Source of the DNA: Candidatus Rokuibacteriota bacterium
GTDB taxonomy: Bacteria > Methylomirabilota > Methylomirabilia > Rokubacteriales > CSP1-6
Assembly: GCA_003220685.1 (NCBI GenBank)
Contig: QHTE01000051.1
Span: 68,556 to 132,555, forward strand
Length of the DNA stretch: 64,000 nucleotides
Direction: 5' to 3'
Within the stretch, counting starts at the first letter, position 1; each line of letters starts with the position of its first letter. Shown in pieces: positions 41,661-55,569 of the stretch. The notes beneath the pieces are model-generated. The model was given only the letters and a program-made list of their open reading frames with translations, was not told the origin of the DNA and made no database searches. The translations under genes were made by a program, and so were the position numbers.

Positions 41661-42482
41661 TCACTCCTTGACGGCGCCGGCGACCAGGCCCCGGACCAGG
41701 AAGCGCTGCAGCGCGATGACGATCACGACCGGCGGAAGGCTCGCGAGCATCGACGCCGCGGCGATATCGCCCCACGGCACCTCGAAGACGCCGGGAAACA
41801 ACGCGAGCGCCACCGGGATCGTCCGGCTCGCCTCGGAGACCGTGAACGTGTAGGCGAAGAGGAACTCGTTCCAGCTGAAGAGGAACGTGAGCAGCGCCGT
41901 CGATGCCAGCCCGGGCGCCAGCAGCGGAATCAGGACCCACCGGAACATCGAGACGAGCCCGGCGCCGTCGACCGAGGCGGCCTCCTCGGCCTCGATCGGG
42001 ATCTCGCGGACGAAGCCGGCCAGGAGCCAGATCGTCAGCGGCAGCGCGAAGGACGCGTGGACGAGGACCAGGCCCGCCCACGTGTCCCGGAGCTCGAGCG
42101 CGCGCATCAGGAGATAGAGCGGGCTCACCGTCGCGATCTGGGGAAATGCCGTGCTCGCGACGATCGCCAGCAGCAGCAGACGCTTGCCTGGGAGCGGCAG
42201 CCGCGCCACGGCGTACGCGGCGGGCACGCCCGCCGCGAGCGAGAGGAGCGTCGTGAGCGTGGCAATCCCGAGGCTGTTGCCGAGCGCCCGCGGCATCAAG
42301 CTCTGGGCGATCACGACCTGATAGTGCGCGAGGGTCAGCCGGCTCGGCAGGAGCGGCGGCACGCGCAAGAGCTCGGCCTCGGGCTTGAACGACGTCAGGA
42401 GCTGCCAGAAGAACGGGATCGCGTAGGCTGCGAGCGCCAGCACCACTGCCGCGTCGGCGAGCGCGCGCGCCCGGGCTCTCAC
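41661..42482 (-). CDS. Sugar ABC transporter permease (MalG-type)
   Basis: The 273-aa protein has six membrane helices and the CUT1 family layout. The EAA loop reads EAEEAASVDGAGLVSMFRWVLIPLLAPG, and the end, RFLVRGLVAGAVKE, is the MalG-type C-terminus. It pairs with the MalF-type permease, overlapping it by GTGA at 42479-42482. Start GTG 42482. Likely cargo is trehalose or a related glucoside, inferred from its place in the operon. Confidence 0.92.
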   Translation of the reverse strand: MRARARALADAAVVLALAAYAIPFFWQLLTSFKPEAELLRVPPLLPSRLTLAHYQVVIAQSLMPRALGNSLGIATLTTLLSLAAGVPAAYAVARLPLPGKRLLLLAIVASTAFPQIATVSPLYLLMRALELRDTWAGLVLVHASFALPLTIWLLAGFVREIPIEAEEAASVDGAGLVSMFRWVLIPLLAPGLASTALLTFLFSWNEFLFAYTFTVSEASRTIPVALALFPGVFEVPWGDIAAASMLASLPPVVIVIALQRFLVRGLVAGAVKE

Positions 42483-43351
42483 GCGGCGACCGTGCCCGCG
42501 CGCAGGAGTCTCAGGTACGCCCACGCGACGGCCATGACGAGGGCGAACACGACGACGCTCACCGCCGAGCCGAAGCCGAGCTGCAAGGTCTGGAAGAGCG
42601 CCCGGTATGCGTACACCGTGAGGGTCTCGGTCGTTCCGGCGGGGCCGCCCCCGGTCAGCACGAACATGATGTCGAACGCGCGCAGCGCGTCGAGCGTCCG
42701 GAACAGCACGGCCAGCAGCAAGATCCGGCCGAGCAGCGGCAGCGTGATCCGCGTCAAGGTGGCGAGCCGTCCGGCGCCGTCCACCTGCGCGGCCTCGTAC
42801 ACGTCGGCCGGAATCGCCAGCAGGCGCGCGTAGCAGAGGATCGCCACGAACGGCATCGTGCGCCACACGTCGGCGATGATGACGGCCGGCAGCGCCGCGC
42901 CGGGATCGCCGAGCCAGTTGATCGAGTGCCGGCCGAGCGCCACGTTGACGAGTCCGGCGGCCGGATGATAGAGCCACTCGAACAGCTTCGCCCCCACGAC
43001 GGCCGGCATCGCCCACGCGAGCAGCAGCAGCGAGAGGGCCACGCGCCGGCCCCGCTGCTGGGCGTGGATCGCGAGCGCGGCCGCCACGCCCAGAATGACC
43101 TCGAGCGCCACCGACCCCACGGTGAACACCGCGGTCGTCCGCGCCGCACTCCAGAAGCGCGGGTCGACGGCGAGGAAGCCGTAGTTCTCGAAGCCGGCGA
43201 AGCGCGACACGTCGAAGATCGGGATGCGTTGCTGGAGCGAGAGCCAGAGCACCCAGATTCCCGGATAGACGGTGAGCGCGCCCAGCGCCAGGACGGTCGG
43301 CGCCACGCACACGAGCGCGCGACGCCGGGCGGCGGCCTCGCGGCCGGTCAT
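42479..43351 (-). CDS. Sugar ABC transporter permease (MalF-type)
   Basis: The 290-aa protein has six helices. The EAA motif is YEAAQVDGAGRLATLTRITLPLLGR, and WLSLQQRIPIFDVSRFAGFENY before helix two is typical of CUT1 permeases. ATG 43351 overlaps the binding-protein stop as ATGA. The partner ATPase of UgpC/MsmK type is not encoded here. Confidence 0.92.
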   Translation of the reverse strand: MTGREAAARRRALVCVAPTVLALGALTVYPGIWVLWLSLQQRIPIFDVSRFAGFENYGFLAVDPRFWSAARTTAVFTVGSVALEVILGVAAALAIHAQQRGRRVALSLLLLAWAMPAVVGAKLFEWLYHPAAGLVNVALGRHSINWLGDPGAALPAVIIADVWRTMPFVAILCYARLLAIPADVYEAAQVDGAGRLATLTRITLPLLGRILLLAVLFRTLDALRAFDIMFVLTGGGPAGTTETLTVYAYRALFQTLQLGFGSAVSVVVFALVMAVAWAYLRLLRAGTVAA

Positions 43352-44634
43352 CGGACCGCCCGGAGAAAGTAGGCGAGCCGCGCGCCGGCGTCGACGATCG
43401 CGCGCTCGGGAGGCTTCACGCCGACCAGCGCCGCCGAGAACTCCGGCTGGACCGTCGCGGAGAGCAGCAGGTAGTACGGCGTGGCCGGGCGCGGGCGGCC
43501 GGCCAGCGCGAGCGCCTGCAGCCGCGGCATCCCCGGGCGGTCGCGCACGACGTCGGGATCGCGGTAGAGCGCCTGGCGCGTCGGCGAGAGGGCGGCGCCG
43601 AGCGCGATCGCGCGCTGGGCGCGCTCGCTCGTGAGATGCCGCACCAGCGCCAGCGCGAGATCCGGATGCCGGCTCCGGCTCGACACGCCGAGGTGCGCGC
43701 CGCCCGTCGAGCCGACGCCGGGCTCGCCGCGCGCGCGACCGGGCAGCGGGGCGAACGCCACTCGGCCGCGCACCGCCGAGCCCTGGCCCTGGAACAGATC
43801 CATCGCGTATGGCCAGTTGCGCAGGAAGATCGCGTGGCCGTCGCCGAACGCGCGCCGGGACAGCTCTTCGTCGGCGGCGGTCGTCCAGGCCGGGCTCACG
43901 CCCGCCGCGATCAGGCCGCGCAAGAACCTGAGAGCGTCGGCCGCGCGGGCGGGCTCGGGAAACACCGTGCCGTCGTCGCCCAGCAGCCGGGCGCCGTTCG
44001 CCCAGAAGGCCTCGAGGACGTTGACGACGAGACCTTCGTACTGCTTGCCCTGCCACACGTAGCCGTCGAGCGCCGGGTCGCGCTCGCCGGCGCGAATGCG
44101 ACGCACCTGCTCGATCAGCTCCTCGTACGTCTCGGGCGGTCGCAGGCCGTACCGGGCCAGCAGATCGGCGCGATAGTAGAGAAGCCCCACGTTGAAGTTC
44201 CACGGCAGGGCCCAGACGCGCCCGCCGTAGGTCGCCGAGGCGACCGCGCTCGGGAAATAGGGCGCGAGCTCGTCGGGCTGGAGCCGGCTCGTCAGATCGA
44301 GCAGCCATCCCGCGCGCGCGAACTCGGGGACCCAGATACAGTCGAGCATCATGACGTCGAACCCGGGGCTCCGACCCTCCAGGTTGATGACGTAGAACTG
44401 GTGCTGATCGTCCGACGCCCACGGCATCGCCTCGCCCTTGACCCGCACACCGGGATGCGAGGCCTCGAACTCGCGCAGAAGCCCGGGCAGCGGGTCGGCG
44501 TTGCCGAGGATGCGCGCGTACTTGAACACCAGCGTGACCGGGCCGCTCTCGCGGCCGCCGGCGCAGCCGCCCAGCGCCAGGAGCCAGGCCGTCAGCGCCA
44601 GCGCGCAGGCTGCGCGGCGGCGCCCCACGGTCAC
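43348..44634 (-). CDS. Sugar ABC transporter substrate-binding lipoprotein
   Basis: 428 aa. GTG 44634 leads into a lipoprotein signal with lipobox LALGGC, then GPVTLVFKYARILGNADPLPGLLREFEASHPGVRVKG, typical of family 1 (SBP_bac_1) binding proteins such as LpqY or MalE. GWLLDLTSRLQPDELAPYFP and EELIEQVRRIRAGERDP also fit. It sits between the maltokinase gene and the two permeases, with overlaps at both ends. Trehalose is the likely ligand by context, as for the LpqY-SugABC recycling system of mycobacteria, but the sequence does not prove it. Confidence 0.88.
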   Translation of the reverse strand: MTVGRRRAACALALTAWLLALGGCAGGRESGPVTLVFKYARILGNADPLPGLLREFEASHPGVRVKGEAMPWASDDQHQFYVINLEGRSPGFDVMMLDCIWVPEFARAGWLLDLTSRLQPDELAPYFPSAVASATYGGRVWALPWNFNVGLLYYRADLLARYGLRPPETYEELIEQVRRIRAGERDPALDGYVWQGKQYEGLVVNVLEAFWANGARLLGDDGTVFPEPARAADALRFLRGLIAAGVSPAWTTAADEELSRRAFGDGHAIFLRNWPYAMDLFQGQGSAVRGRVAFAPLPGRARGEPGVGSTGGAHLGVSSRSRHPDLALALVRHLTSERAQRAIALGAALSPTRQALYRDPDVVRDRPGMPRLQALALAGRPRPATPYYLLLSATVQPEFSAALVGVKPPERAIVDAGARLAYFLRAVR

Positions 44635-46134
44635 GAGCCGCGCTCGCGCGCCAGCAGGCGCGCCAGTCCACGCAACGGGATGCCGAGCCATGCCGGCCGG
44701 TTGTCGAGCTCGTAGCGCACCTCGTAGAGCGCCCGATCGAGCTCGAAGACCGACAGGCCACGCGTGAACGCGGACGGCGACCTCGGCAAGAGCCGCACGG
44801 GCGCGCGGGCGATCTCGTCCAAGTAGCCCTCGAGAAACGAGGCGTTCGCGCGGCGGACCCACCGCTCGCCCGCCGGCGACGGCACACCCGTCGGCGACAC
44901 CGCCGTGTGGACGGCGTAGTCGAGCGACCGGAGCATCCCGGCGACGTCCACGAGCACGCACTGCTTTAACCTCCGCTCGGCGACGGGGCGTGCCGGCTCG
45001 CCCTCGAAATCGAGGATGACGAAGCCGGCGTCGGTGCGAAGCGTCTGGCCCAGGTGGTAGTCGCCGTGGACACGGATCTTCGCGCACGGCTCGGCGGCGA
45101 GCGCCAGCAGGTCGCGCGCCCGCTCGATGAGCGCGGGCTCGCTCGCGAGGAGCGTGCGCGCGTCGGCCGCGACCTCGCCCGGCAACGCGTCCAGGCGGCC
45201 GCGGACGGCGCCGCACGTGCGGCGCACGTCGCCGGCGACGCGCTCGCCCCAGGTTCTCACGTCCTCGGCGGTCAGCGGCTCGGGCGCGAACGCGGGGTCG
45301 CTCGCGTCGGAGGCGAGCGCTCCGTGCAGGGCCGCCGTCACAACGCCGAGCTGGAACAGGTCGTGGAACACGTGCTCCGACGCCCCGTCGGCGCGCGCGG
45401 GCTCGAGCCGTCCGAGCTGGTCGAGAGCCCAGCGCCAGCCGTCGCCGTGGCTCGGGACGTAGCGCTGCAGCATCGCGAGGGTCGTCGTCTCGCCGGTCGC
45501 TGCGGCGTGCTCGATCGCGCCGGCCAGCGGCGGCACGTGCGGAAACCGCGCGCGGAACGTCAGGAACTCGCCGACCTCGTAGTCGAGGTTCGGCCCGGGC
45601 GCGACCTTCCGCAGCGCCTTCACGATCAGCACGTCGCCGTAGACCACCGAGGTGTTGGACTGCTCTCCGGTGAGCCGCCGCGGCGCGACCGGGGCGGCGG
45701 GCCCGAGCCGCGGAAAACGCTCGGTGCGAACGAAGCGGACCGAGCCCCCGCGCACGGTCGGCAAAATCGACTCTCGCTCGAACGCGGCCAGCAGGTCGAG
45801 GCAGAACCGCGGGTGATCGAACGCGTCGTCGGCGCGGGTCGGGGTACCGCCGAGATCGAGCGCGAGCGACAAGGTGCCCGGCGCGCCGCGCGCGTCGTCG
45901 TCGAGGACCAGCGGGACCGCGTACGTCTCGTCCGGCCCCTGCGCGAAGGTCACGTCGACCAGCACGAGCCAGGCGGCGCGGCCGAGCTCGCCGCAATCGC
46001 GCAGGCGCGCGCCGGTGATCGCGCGCCCCTTGGCGCCGAACCAGCGCTGGCGCGGGAGCGCCGGGGGCAGCTCGACGACGACCGCCCGCTCGAGCGCGGC
46101 GGCGATCCGCGCGGGATCGCCGTGGCGCGGTCCT

Positions 46135-47813
<1,679 letters not shown>

Positions 47814-47817
<4 letters not shown>

Positions 47818-49073
47818 CGCCAGCGGTCCACCAGATAGGGCTTCTCACGCTCGAACGCGTCGGCGACGGCGGCCAGCGCGCTCTCCGCGGCGGCCGCGTC
47901 GCGCTGGCGCGTCGCGAGCACGTAGGCCGCGGTGCGGCCGAGGTAGAGCGGCACGAGCGAGCGCAGCAGGTGGTCACGGTAGACGACGCTCCAGTGGTGG
48001 CCCAGGGCGAAGTCGTAGACGACGCGCGCCCACAGGTCGTCCGGGAAGCGGAAGCGCTCCAGGTCGTCCGCCTCCAGGCTCAGCACGTCGCCCAGGGTAT
48101 CGGGCGCCAGGACGTGCTCCCAGATCGTGCCGAGGTCGCGCAGGCCGCGGGTGAAGGCCCCAACCATGCGCTCGACGTCGATCTGCGCCGGCTCGTCCGC
48201 CGGCAACAGGGCCGGCCCCTCGGCCGGGACCGGAAGCCAGTTCGCAGTCGCCATCCAGAGGTCCTCGTACTCCTCCATCACCGCGAAGACGGCGCCCAGA
48301 GTCTGCGCGACCATCGTGGGCAGATCGGCGGTGCGCGTGCTCGACTCCACGTGCCATCGACCCAGCCGCGCCTCGTGGACCGACAGACCGTCGGCGGCGG
48401 TGGAGCCCGCGATCCAGAGATCCACCATGCTCCGCCCGGACGCGGGCCAGCGGGGCGCGGCCGTCAGCCGCTCTACCAGGCGCGCCGAGAGCGCGCGCGG
48501 ACCGGAGAGCGGCTGGTGCAGCCGCCGGCCGAACAGCGCGCCGACGAGCGGAGCCAGCACGAGGTTGGTGATCGTGCCGTCGTACCGGTGGCGCGCGTGG
48601 ACGGGCATCACGAGATCGGCGCCGTGCTCGAGCACGGGCCGCAGCAGCCGCTCGAGCCACTCGCCGGTGACCGAGGTCACGTCAGCCTCGAGCACGAGCA
48701 GGGCGCGCACGCCGAGGCGCCGTGCGACCGCCACGGCCAGGCGCAGCGCGGCGCCGCGGCCGGGCACGCCGTGGAACGGTACTGCGCCCAGCTGCGCCGC
48801 CGGCGCCTCGTGCCGCGCCCGGACGAACGGCAAGCCGCTCTCGGCGAGCCGGTCCACGGTCGCGTCCGCCGAGCCGGCGTCGGCGTTGATGAGGACGGCC
48901 GGCGTGCCGGTGAAATGCTTCTCGAGGCCGCCGCGCACGGCACTCATGACCGCGGGTACGGTGGCGGCGTTGTTGTACGTGAGCACGCTCACGGCGAGCT
49001 CGGTCGGCGGCAGGCCGTCGAGCTGCCGGTCGACGTCGGGCGGGAGCTCCGGGCCGGCGGCCACGGCGCTCAT
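47814..49073 (-). CDS. GT2-family glycosyltransferase (possibly glycosylglycerate-type)
   Basis: 419 aa with a GT-A fold: [57 protein letters not shown] (the aspartate-rich metal site) and IHTI-type [30 protein letters not shown]. The HQPLSG phrase recalls GpgS and mannosylglycerate synthases, which make compatible solutes from nucleotide sugars. A helical C-terminal region of about 150 residues ([20 protein letters not shown]) follows. ATG 49073. Its acceptor is unknown; a glucosylglycerate or trehalose-derived product would fit the operon. Confidence 0.75.
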
Positions 49074-50260
49074 CGCGTCAGATGGACCCCGAGCGCCAGC
49101 TCGTCGGCGAGCTCGCGGGTGATCAAGAGCGAGCGCCGCACGTGCTCGCGTCCGGCGGCGCCCATGCGCGGGATGAGCTCCGGGTTGTTCAGGAGATGAC
49201 GGATGCGGAAGGCTGCGCCCTCGACCGAGTGGACCGTGTAGCCGGTCACGTTGGTGATGATCTGCTGCGCGAGCCCGCCCGCGTAGCCGCCCACGACCGG
49301 CTTGCCCTTCCACATCGCCTCCGCCGGCCCCAGCTCGAACCCGGCGCGCACTGACTTCTGGAGCACGATCGTGGCGGCGCGCTGGAGCGCGTTGACCTGC
49401 CGGTGGGCCTCCGGCGGGAGCTCGAGCACGACGACGTCGCGGTCCTCTTGCGCGACCTCCAGCAGAAGCGACAGGACCTCGAGCCGCTCCGGCTCGCCGT
49501 CAGCCGTCCCGGCCAGCACGAGCCGCACGTCGTGGTGCTTCTTGACGAGCCGGTACGCGTTCACCACGCCGAGCGGGTCGTGCGCGCGGGCGAACCGCGC
49601 GACCTGCACGAGCAAGGGCTTGTCGCGCGCGACGCCGAGCGCCATGAGGATGTCGGTGATCTCGCGGGGCGTGAGGTCACGGTTGCGCTCCGAGAGCGGG
49701 TCGATCGACGGCGGCATGACGTACATCGGGATCGCGAGGCGCCCCTCGAACCCCGGCAGCGCGAAGACGGCCGCATCGTACTGGTCGGCGAACCGCCGGA
49801 AGAAGGCCCACGGGGCCGCCTGGGCCGACGAGCAGTCGAAGTGGCACCGCCACACCCACCGGCCGCCGGCCCTCGCGCTCACGAGGCTGGCCGGCTGGCT
49901 GTCGTGCACCAGGGTCACGTCGGCGTCGAGGTCGAGCTTCTTCGCGTTGAGCGAATTCATGTCCACCCAGCGCGCGAGCCCCTCCTCGCTGAGCACCCGC
50001 TCGGCGCCCTCGAGCGCGGATTGCAACGAGCGGGCCGTCGTATAGTAGGCATTGTCGCCGCCGGTGACCTCCCAGCGCATCTCGACGCCCAGCTCGGTCA
50101 GCATCGGCACCGTGGCGCGCAGGGTCTCGGCCGCGCCGCCGCCGAGACGGCCGCCGGTCACGTGGAGGAAGCGCAGGCCCTTCACATGCTCGGCGAGCTT
50201 GAGGATGAAGTCGACCGCGCCCGGGATGGCGACGCGGCGGTAGTCGTCGATCAGGCTCAC
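49070..50260 (-). CDS. treT: Trehalose glycosyltransferring synthase (TreT-type, GT4)
   Basis: The 396-aa GT4 enzyme uses a nucleotide-diphosphate glucose and glucose to make trehalose directly. Family phrases: LRFLHVTGGRLGGGAAETL at the glycine-rich donor loop, MRWEVTGGDNAYY, VTLVHDSQPASLV, RCHFDCSSAQAAPWAFF, QKSVRAGFELGPAEAMWKGKPVVGG (the E-x7-E region). GTG 50260 overlaps the DUF5752 stop as GTGA. TreT plus a DUF5752 gene is a recurring bacterial pairing as I recall it. Confidence 0.92.
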   Translation of the reverse strand: MSLIDDYRRVAIPGAVDFILKLAEHVKGLRFLHVTGGRLGGGAAETLRATVPMLTELGVEMRWEVTGGDNAYYTTARSLQSALEGAERVLSEEGLARWVDMNSLNAKKLDLDADVTLVHDSQPASLVSARAGGRWVWRCHFDCSSAQAAPWAFFRRFADQYDAAVFALPGFEGRLAIPMYVMPPSIDPLSERNRDLTPREITDILMALGVARDKPLLVQVARFARAHDPLGVVNAYRLVKKHHDVRLVLAGTADGEPERLEVLSLLLEVAQEDRDVVVLELPPEAHRQVNALQRAATIVLQKSVRAGFELGPAEAMWKGKPVVGGYAGGLAQQIITNVTGYTVHSVEGAAFRIRHLLNNPELIPRMGAAGREHVRRSLLITRELADELALGVHLTR

Positions 50261-50922
50261 CGCCTCGCCTCCTCGAGCGCCACGTCGACGAGCCCGAGCA
50301 GCCGCCCGCGGATGCGCTCGAGGGTCGTCAGGTAGGGATCGATCCGGTCGAACTTCTCGGCGAGCTCTCCCAGCGCGAGCTCGCTGCGTAGCCAGGCGGC
50401 GAAGGCGTCGGCGCGCCGCTCGCGGGTCCGCGTCTCCACGGTGTGCAGGTAGATCGCGCTCTCGTCGACGGTCGCCAGGCCGGCGCGGAACTCGGCGAGC
50501 GTCTCGGCGGCGAGCCCGAGCGGGACCTCGACGATGTGGGACTGCTGGAAGTGAAATCCCCGGGCGAACTCCAGGCGGCCCTCGGCCTCGCGGCCGCGAA
50601 GTTGGTCCTGGAGGATCGTCACCAGGTGCTCGCGCAGCGCCTCGAGCGTCGAGAACGCGAACGGATCGACGACGGCAAGGCGCTCGGCGAGCGCGTGGTC
50701 GCCGATCTCGATGGCGGCCCACCGCGCGAAGTCGTTGCCGTAGGCTGTCGTGAAGGCCCGGTGGTGGAGGAAGTAGCCGAACGTGTGGAAGAAGATCGAG
50801 TCGGCCGGCACCTCCGCGATCCGGTGCATCAGCTCGCGCTCGTCGAGCGCATGGATGTCGAGCGTCTGGCGCAGCTCGACGCAGCCGGTGAAGCGGAACG
50901 GGCGCGCGGCGCGCGACGTCAT
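50257..50922 (-). CDS. DUF5752-family protein
   Basis: A 221-aa soluble protein with RFTGCVELRQTLDIHALDERELMHRI, ADSIFFHTFGYFLHHR and EARLEF-type GRLEFARGFHFQQSHIVEVPLGL. DUF5752 proteins are, to my knowledge, found beside or fused with trehalose synthesis enzymes; their role is unknown. The His-rich first half (FFHTFGYFLHH) could bind metal. ATG 50922 follows otsB by 4 nt; the stop overlaps treT. An accessory or regulatory subunit of TreT is a reasonable guess. Confidence 0.82.
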   Translation of the reverse strand: MTSRAARPFRFTGCVELRQTLDIHALDERELMHRIAEVPADSIFFHTFGYFLHHRAFTTAYGNDFARWAAIEIGDHALAERLAVVDPFAFSTLEALREHLVTILQDQLRGREAEGRLEFARGFHFQQSHIVEVPLGLAAETLAEFRAGLATVDESAIYLHTVETRTRERRADAFAAWLRSELALGELAEKFDRIDPYLTTLERIRGRLLGLVDVALEEARR

Positions 50923-50926
50923 CGCC

Positions 50927-51697
50927 TCACGCGGTGACGAACGAGGCCAGCCGGTGCAGCAGCGTCTGCACGTCGCGCACGCCTCGGACGCGGTACTCGG
51001 CGGCGGTCGGCCGGGCCCCGACGTGGATCGTGAGGGCGCGCCCGCGCAGCGCCGCGAACGCCATCTCGTCCGACGCGTCGTCGCCCGCGTACACGATGAC
51101 GGCCCGCCGCGCCGGTAAGGTGCGTACCATGCGGCTCACCATCCAGCGCGCGGCCGTGCCCTTGTCCCAGCCGACGCGGGGCAGGAAGTCGAAGACCAGG
51201 TGCCCGGCGATGAGCGCCAGGTCGGGGCGCCGGCTGAGCACCTGCGCGGCGATCTCCCGGACGGCGCGGCGCCGCGACGGCACCACGCGGCGGTAGTGCA
51301 GGCTCACCGCCAGCCCCTTGCACTCCAGGCGCGCGCCGGGCACCGACCGGAGCGCCGCCGCCAGCGCCCGCTCCGTGGCGGCGACGCCGGACCGACGCGC
51401 GCGCGGGTGACGGAAGCGGAGCCGGCGGCCGGCGATCTCGAGCCCGTAGCAGCCGCCGTACACGACGCCGTCCAGCGCGACGCGCGCGCGCAGGTCGGCG
51501 AGGCCGCGCCCCGACAGGATTGCGAGACGCGCGCGCTCGGAGGCGGCGAGCCGCGCGAGGGTCGCACGGACCGACGGCGCCAGGACGGCGGCGCCGGGCG
51601 AGGAGACCAGGGGCGTCAAGGTTCCGTCGTAGTCGAGGATCACGACCAGACCGGCACCATCCCCGAGCTCCCGGTCGAGACGGTCGAGGAGACGCAC
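50927..51697 (-). CDS. otsB: Trehalose-6-phosphate phosphatase
   Basis: The 256-aa HAD-superfamily phosphatase removes phosphate from trehalose-6-phosphate. Motif I is LDYDGTLTPL (catalytic Asp22 and Asp24 from the chosen start), motif II lies in LAILSGRGLADLRARV, the lysine motif in GWDKGTAARWM, and motif III is GDDASDEMAF. The start is GTG 51697; CTG 51709 overlaps the otsA stop as CTGA and is an alternative. It works directly after OtsA. Confidence 0.94.
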   Translation of the reverse strand: MRLLDRLDRELGDGAGLVVILDYDGTLTPLVSSPGAAVLAPSVRATLARLAASERARLAILSGRGLADLRARVALDGVVYGGCYGLEIAGRRLRFRHPRARRSGVAATERALAAALRSVPGARLECKGLAVSLHYRRVVPSRRRAVREIAAQVLSRRPDLALIAGHLVFDFLPRVGWDKGTAARWMVSRMVRTLPARRAVIVYAGDDASDEMAFAALRGRALTIHVGARPTAAEYRVRGVRDVQTLLHRLASFVTA

Positions 51698-51705
51698 CGG
51701 GAGAC

Positions 51706-53943
<2,238 letters not shown>

Positions 53944-54017
53944 GTCTGGTCGATCGGTCTCGCGACGACTGTCCCAGTGTAACGCATACGCCCCGTGTTT
54001 CCAGTCTGACACACGCC

Positions 54018-54053
54018 GGCCGGCGGGGCCGGGCCCCGCCGGCCGAGGCGCGC
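54018..54053. repeat. Dispersed repeat copy B with perfect 13-bp inverted repeat
   Basis: GGCCGGCGGGGCC, one base, then GGCCCCGCCGGCC form a 27-nt perfect hairpin (54018-54044). Bases 54031-54053 are shared with the 51-bp repeat at 30140 and 55587. It lies between the divergent otsA and the second Liv operon, where a hairpin at the start of either transcript could regulate it. Confidence 0.7.
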
Positions 54054-54066
54054 TTAGGAATTATGG

Positions 54067-54072
54067 TAGCGT
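54067..54072 (+). promoter_or_regulatory. Possible -10 (TAGCGT) of second Liv operon
   Basis: TAGCGT fits TAnnnT and ends 6 nt before GTG 54079; no ribosome site is seen. The preceding hairpin occupies the place where a -35 would be. Weak call. Confidence 0.3.
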
Positions 54073-54078
54073 CGGGCC

Positions 54079-54852
54079 GTGCCGGCCCTCCTCGCGGTCC
54101 GCGGTCTCGCGCGCAGCTTCTACGGCGTGTGCGCGCTGGACGGAGTGGACCTCACGGTCGAGCGGGGGACGATCACCGGCCTCATCGGCCCGAACGGCGC
54201 CGGCAAGACCACCCTCTTCCACTGCGTCTCGGGGCTCCTGCCGCCCGAGGCCGGCACCGTCGTCTTCGACGGCGAGGACGTCACGGGCTGGCGGGCCGAC
54301 CGGATCACGCGCCGCGGCCTCGTCCGCACGTTCCAGATCGCCCGCGGCTTTCCCCGGCTGTCGGTCCGCGAGAACCTCATGCTCTACGGTGCGGATCAGC
54401 CCGGCGAGCGCCTGGCCGCGGCCGTGGCTCGCGGGGCCGCCGCGCGCCGGCGCGAAGCCGAGCTGTCCGAGCGGGCCGTCGCGATCGCGAAGCGCCTGAA
54501 CCTCACCAGGGTCCTCGACGCCGCGGCGTCCGACGTCTCGACGGGCCAGAAGAAGCTGCTCGAGCTCGGCCGGGCGCTCATGACCGATCCCAAGCTCGTG
54601 CTGCTCGACGAGCCGATTGCCGGCGTGAACCCGACCCTCGCCGCCGAGATCGTCGAGCACCTCGCGGCGCTCCGCCGCGACGGCATCACGTTCCTGGTGA
54701 TCGAGCATCATCTCGACGTGATCGCACGACTCTGCGCGCCGGTCGTCGTCATGGCCGACGGCCGCCGACTCGCCGAGGGGCGCTTCGCGGAGATCGCCGC
54801 GGACGAGCGCGTGCAGGCGGCCTACATGGGGCGCCGGGCGTGGAGGTCGTGA
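54079..54852 (+). CDS. livG: Liv ABC transporter ATP-binding protein (LivG-type, second operon)
   Basis: 257 aa: Walker A GPNGAGKTT, RTFQIARGFPRLSVRENL, signature VSTGQKKLLELGRAL (not the usual LSGGQ; typical of this LivG branch), Walker B LVLLDEPIAGVNP, H-loop VIEHHLDVI. GTG 54079. It overlaps the LivF-type gene as GTGA. This operon runs LivG, LivF, binding protein, LivH, LivM, a different order from the minus-strand Liv operon, and its proteins are not close copies of those. Confidence 0.92.
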   Translation: MPALLAVRGLARSFYGVCALDGVDLTVERGTITGLIGPNGAGKTTLFHCVSGLLPPEAGTVVFDGEDVTGWRADRITRRGLVRTFQIARGFPRLSVRENLMLYGADQPGERLAAAVARGAAARRREAELSERAVAIAKRLNLTRVLDAAASDVSTGQKKLLELGRALMTDPKLVLLDEPIAGVNPTLAAEIVEHLAALRRDGITFLVIEHHLDVIARLCAPVVVMADGRRLAEGRFAEIAADERVQAAYMGRRAWRS

Positions 54853-55568
54853 CGGCCGGCCCGGGCCTGCTCGCCACCGAGGGCCTCGTGGCCGGCTACA
54901 CGGCCACCGACGAGGTCTTGAAATCGGTGGACCTGGTCGTGCACGACGGCGAGATCGTCTCGATCATCGGACCGAACGGCGCCGGCAAGTCCACCCTCCT
55001 GAAGGTCATCGCCGGGCTCCTGGTCCCGCGCCAGGGAAGCGTCCGGCTCAAGGGTACCCCGATCCACGGACGCCGGCCCCGCGAGATCAGCGCGCTCGGC
55101 GTCGCCTTCGTGCCGCAGGAGCAGAACGTCTTCCCGACGATGACCGTGCGCGAGAACCTCGAGATGGGCGGCTACGTCGAGCCGCGCCAGAGCCGCGACC
55201 GGATCGACGCGATCTTCACCCGCTTTTCGCAGCTCGCCGACAAGCGCCGGCACGCCGCGCGCACCCTCTCCGGCGGGCAGCGTCAGATCCTGGCGATGGC
55301 GATGGCGCTGATGGTCGAGCCGGTCGTGCTGCTGCTCGACGAGCCCTCGGCCGGTCTCGCGCCCGGCGCCGCCGAAAAACTCTTTGAAACGATCCGCGCG
55401 ATCAATCAAGATGGCGTGGCCATCGCGATGGTCGAGCAGAACGCGCTCGAAGCGCTGGCGATCGCGCACCGAGGCTACATCCTGGTCGACGGCCGCAACA
55501 GCACGAGCGGCCCCGCGCCCGAGCTGGCGCGCGACCCCGACGTGCGCCGCACCTTTCTGGGAGGCTGA
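54849..55568 (+). CDS. livF: Liv ABC transporter ATP-binding protein (LivF-type, second operon)
   Basis: 239 aa with Walker A GPNGAGKST, LSGGQRQILAMAMAL, Walker B LLLDEPSAGL and the LivF-type MVEQNALEAL. GTG 54849 overlaps the livG stop and has GGAGG 2-3 nt upstream, which supports this start. It forms the motor with LivG. The binding-protein gene begins 2 nt after its stop. Confidence 0.92.
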   Translation: MTAGPGLLATEGLVAGYTATDEVLKSVDLVVHDGEIVSIIGPNGAGKSTLLKVIAGLLVPRQGSVRLKGTPIHGRRPREISALGVAFVPQEQNVFPTMTVRENLEMGGYVEPRQSRDRIDAIFTRFSQLADKRRHAARTLSGGQRQILAMAMALMVEPVVLLLDEPSAGLAPGAAEKLFETIRAINQDGVAIAMVEQNALEALAIAHRGYILVDGRNSTSGPAPELARDPDVRRTFLGG

Positions 55569-55569
55569 C

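Noticed and set aside
42479..44887. A long frame spanning malF and the binding-protein gene as a fusion
   Set aside because: The upstream part is Arg-rich nonsense read in a shifted frame of the binding protein; an ATGA overlap marks the real malF start.
53944..54017. Promoter for the trehalose operon
   Set aside because: Best match is TACACT with a 3-of-6 -35; too weak to call, so no element was listed.
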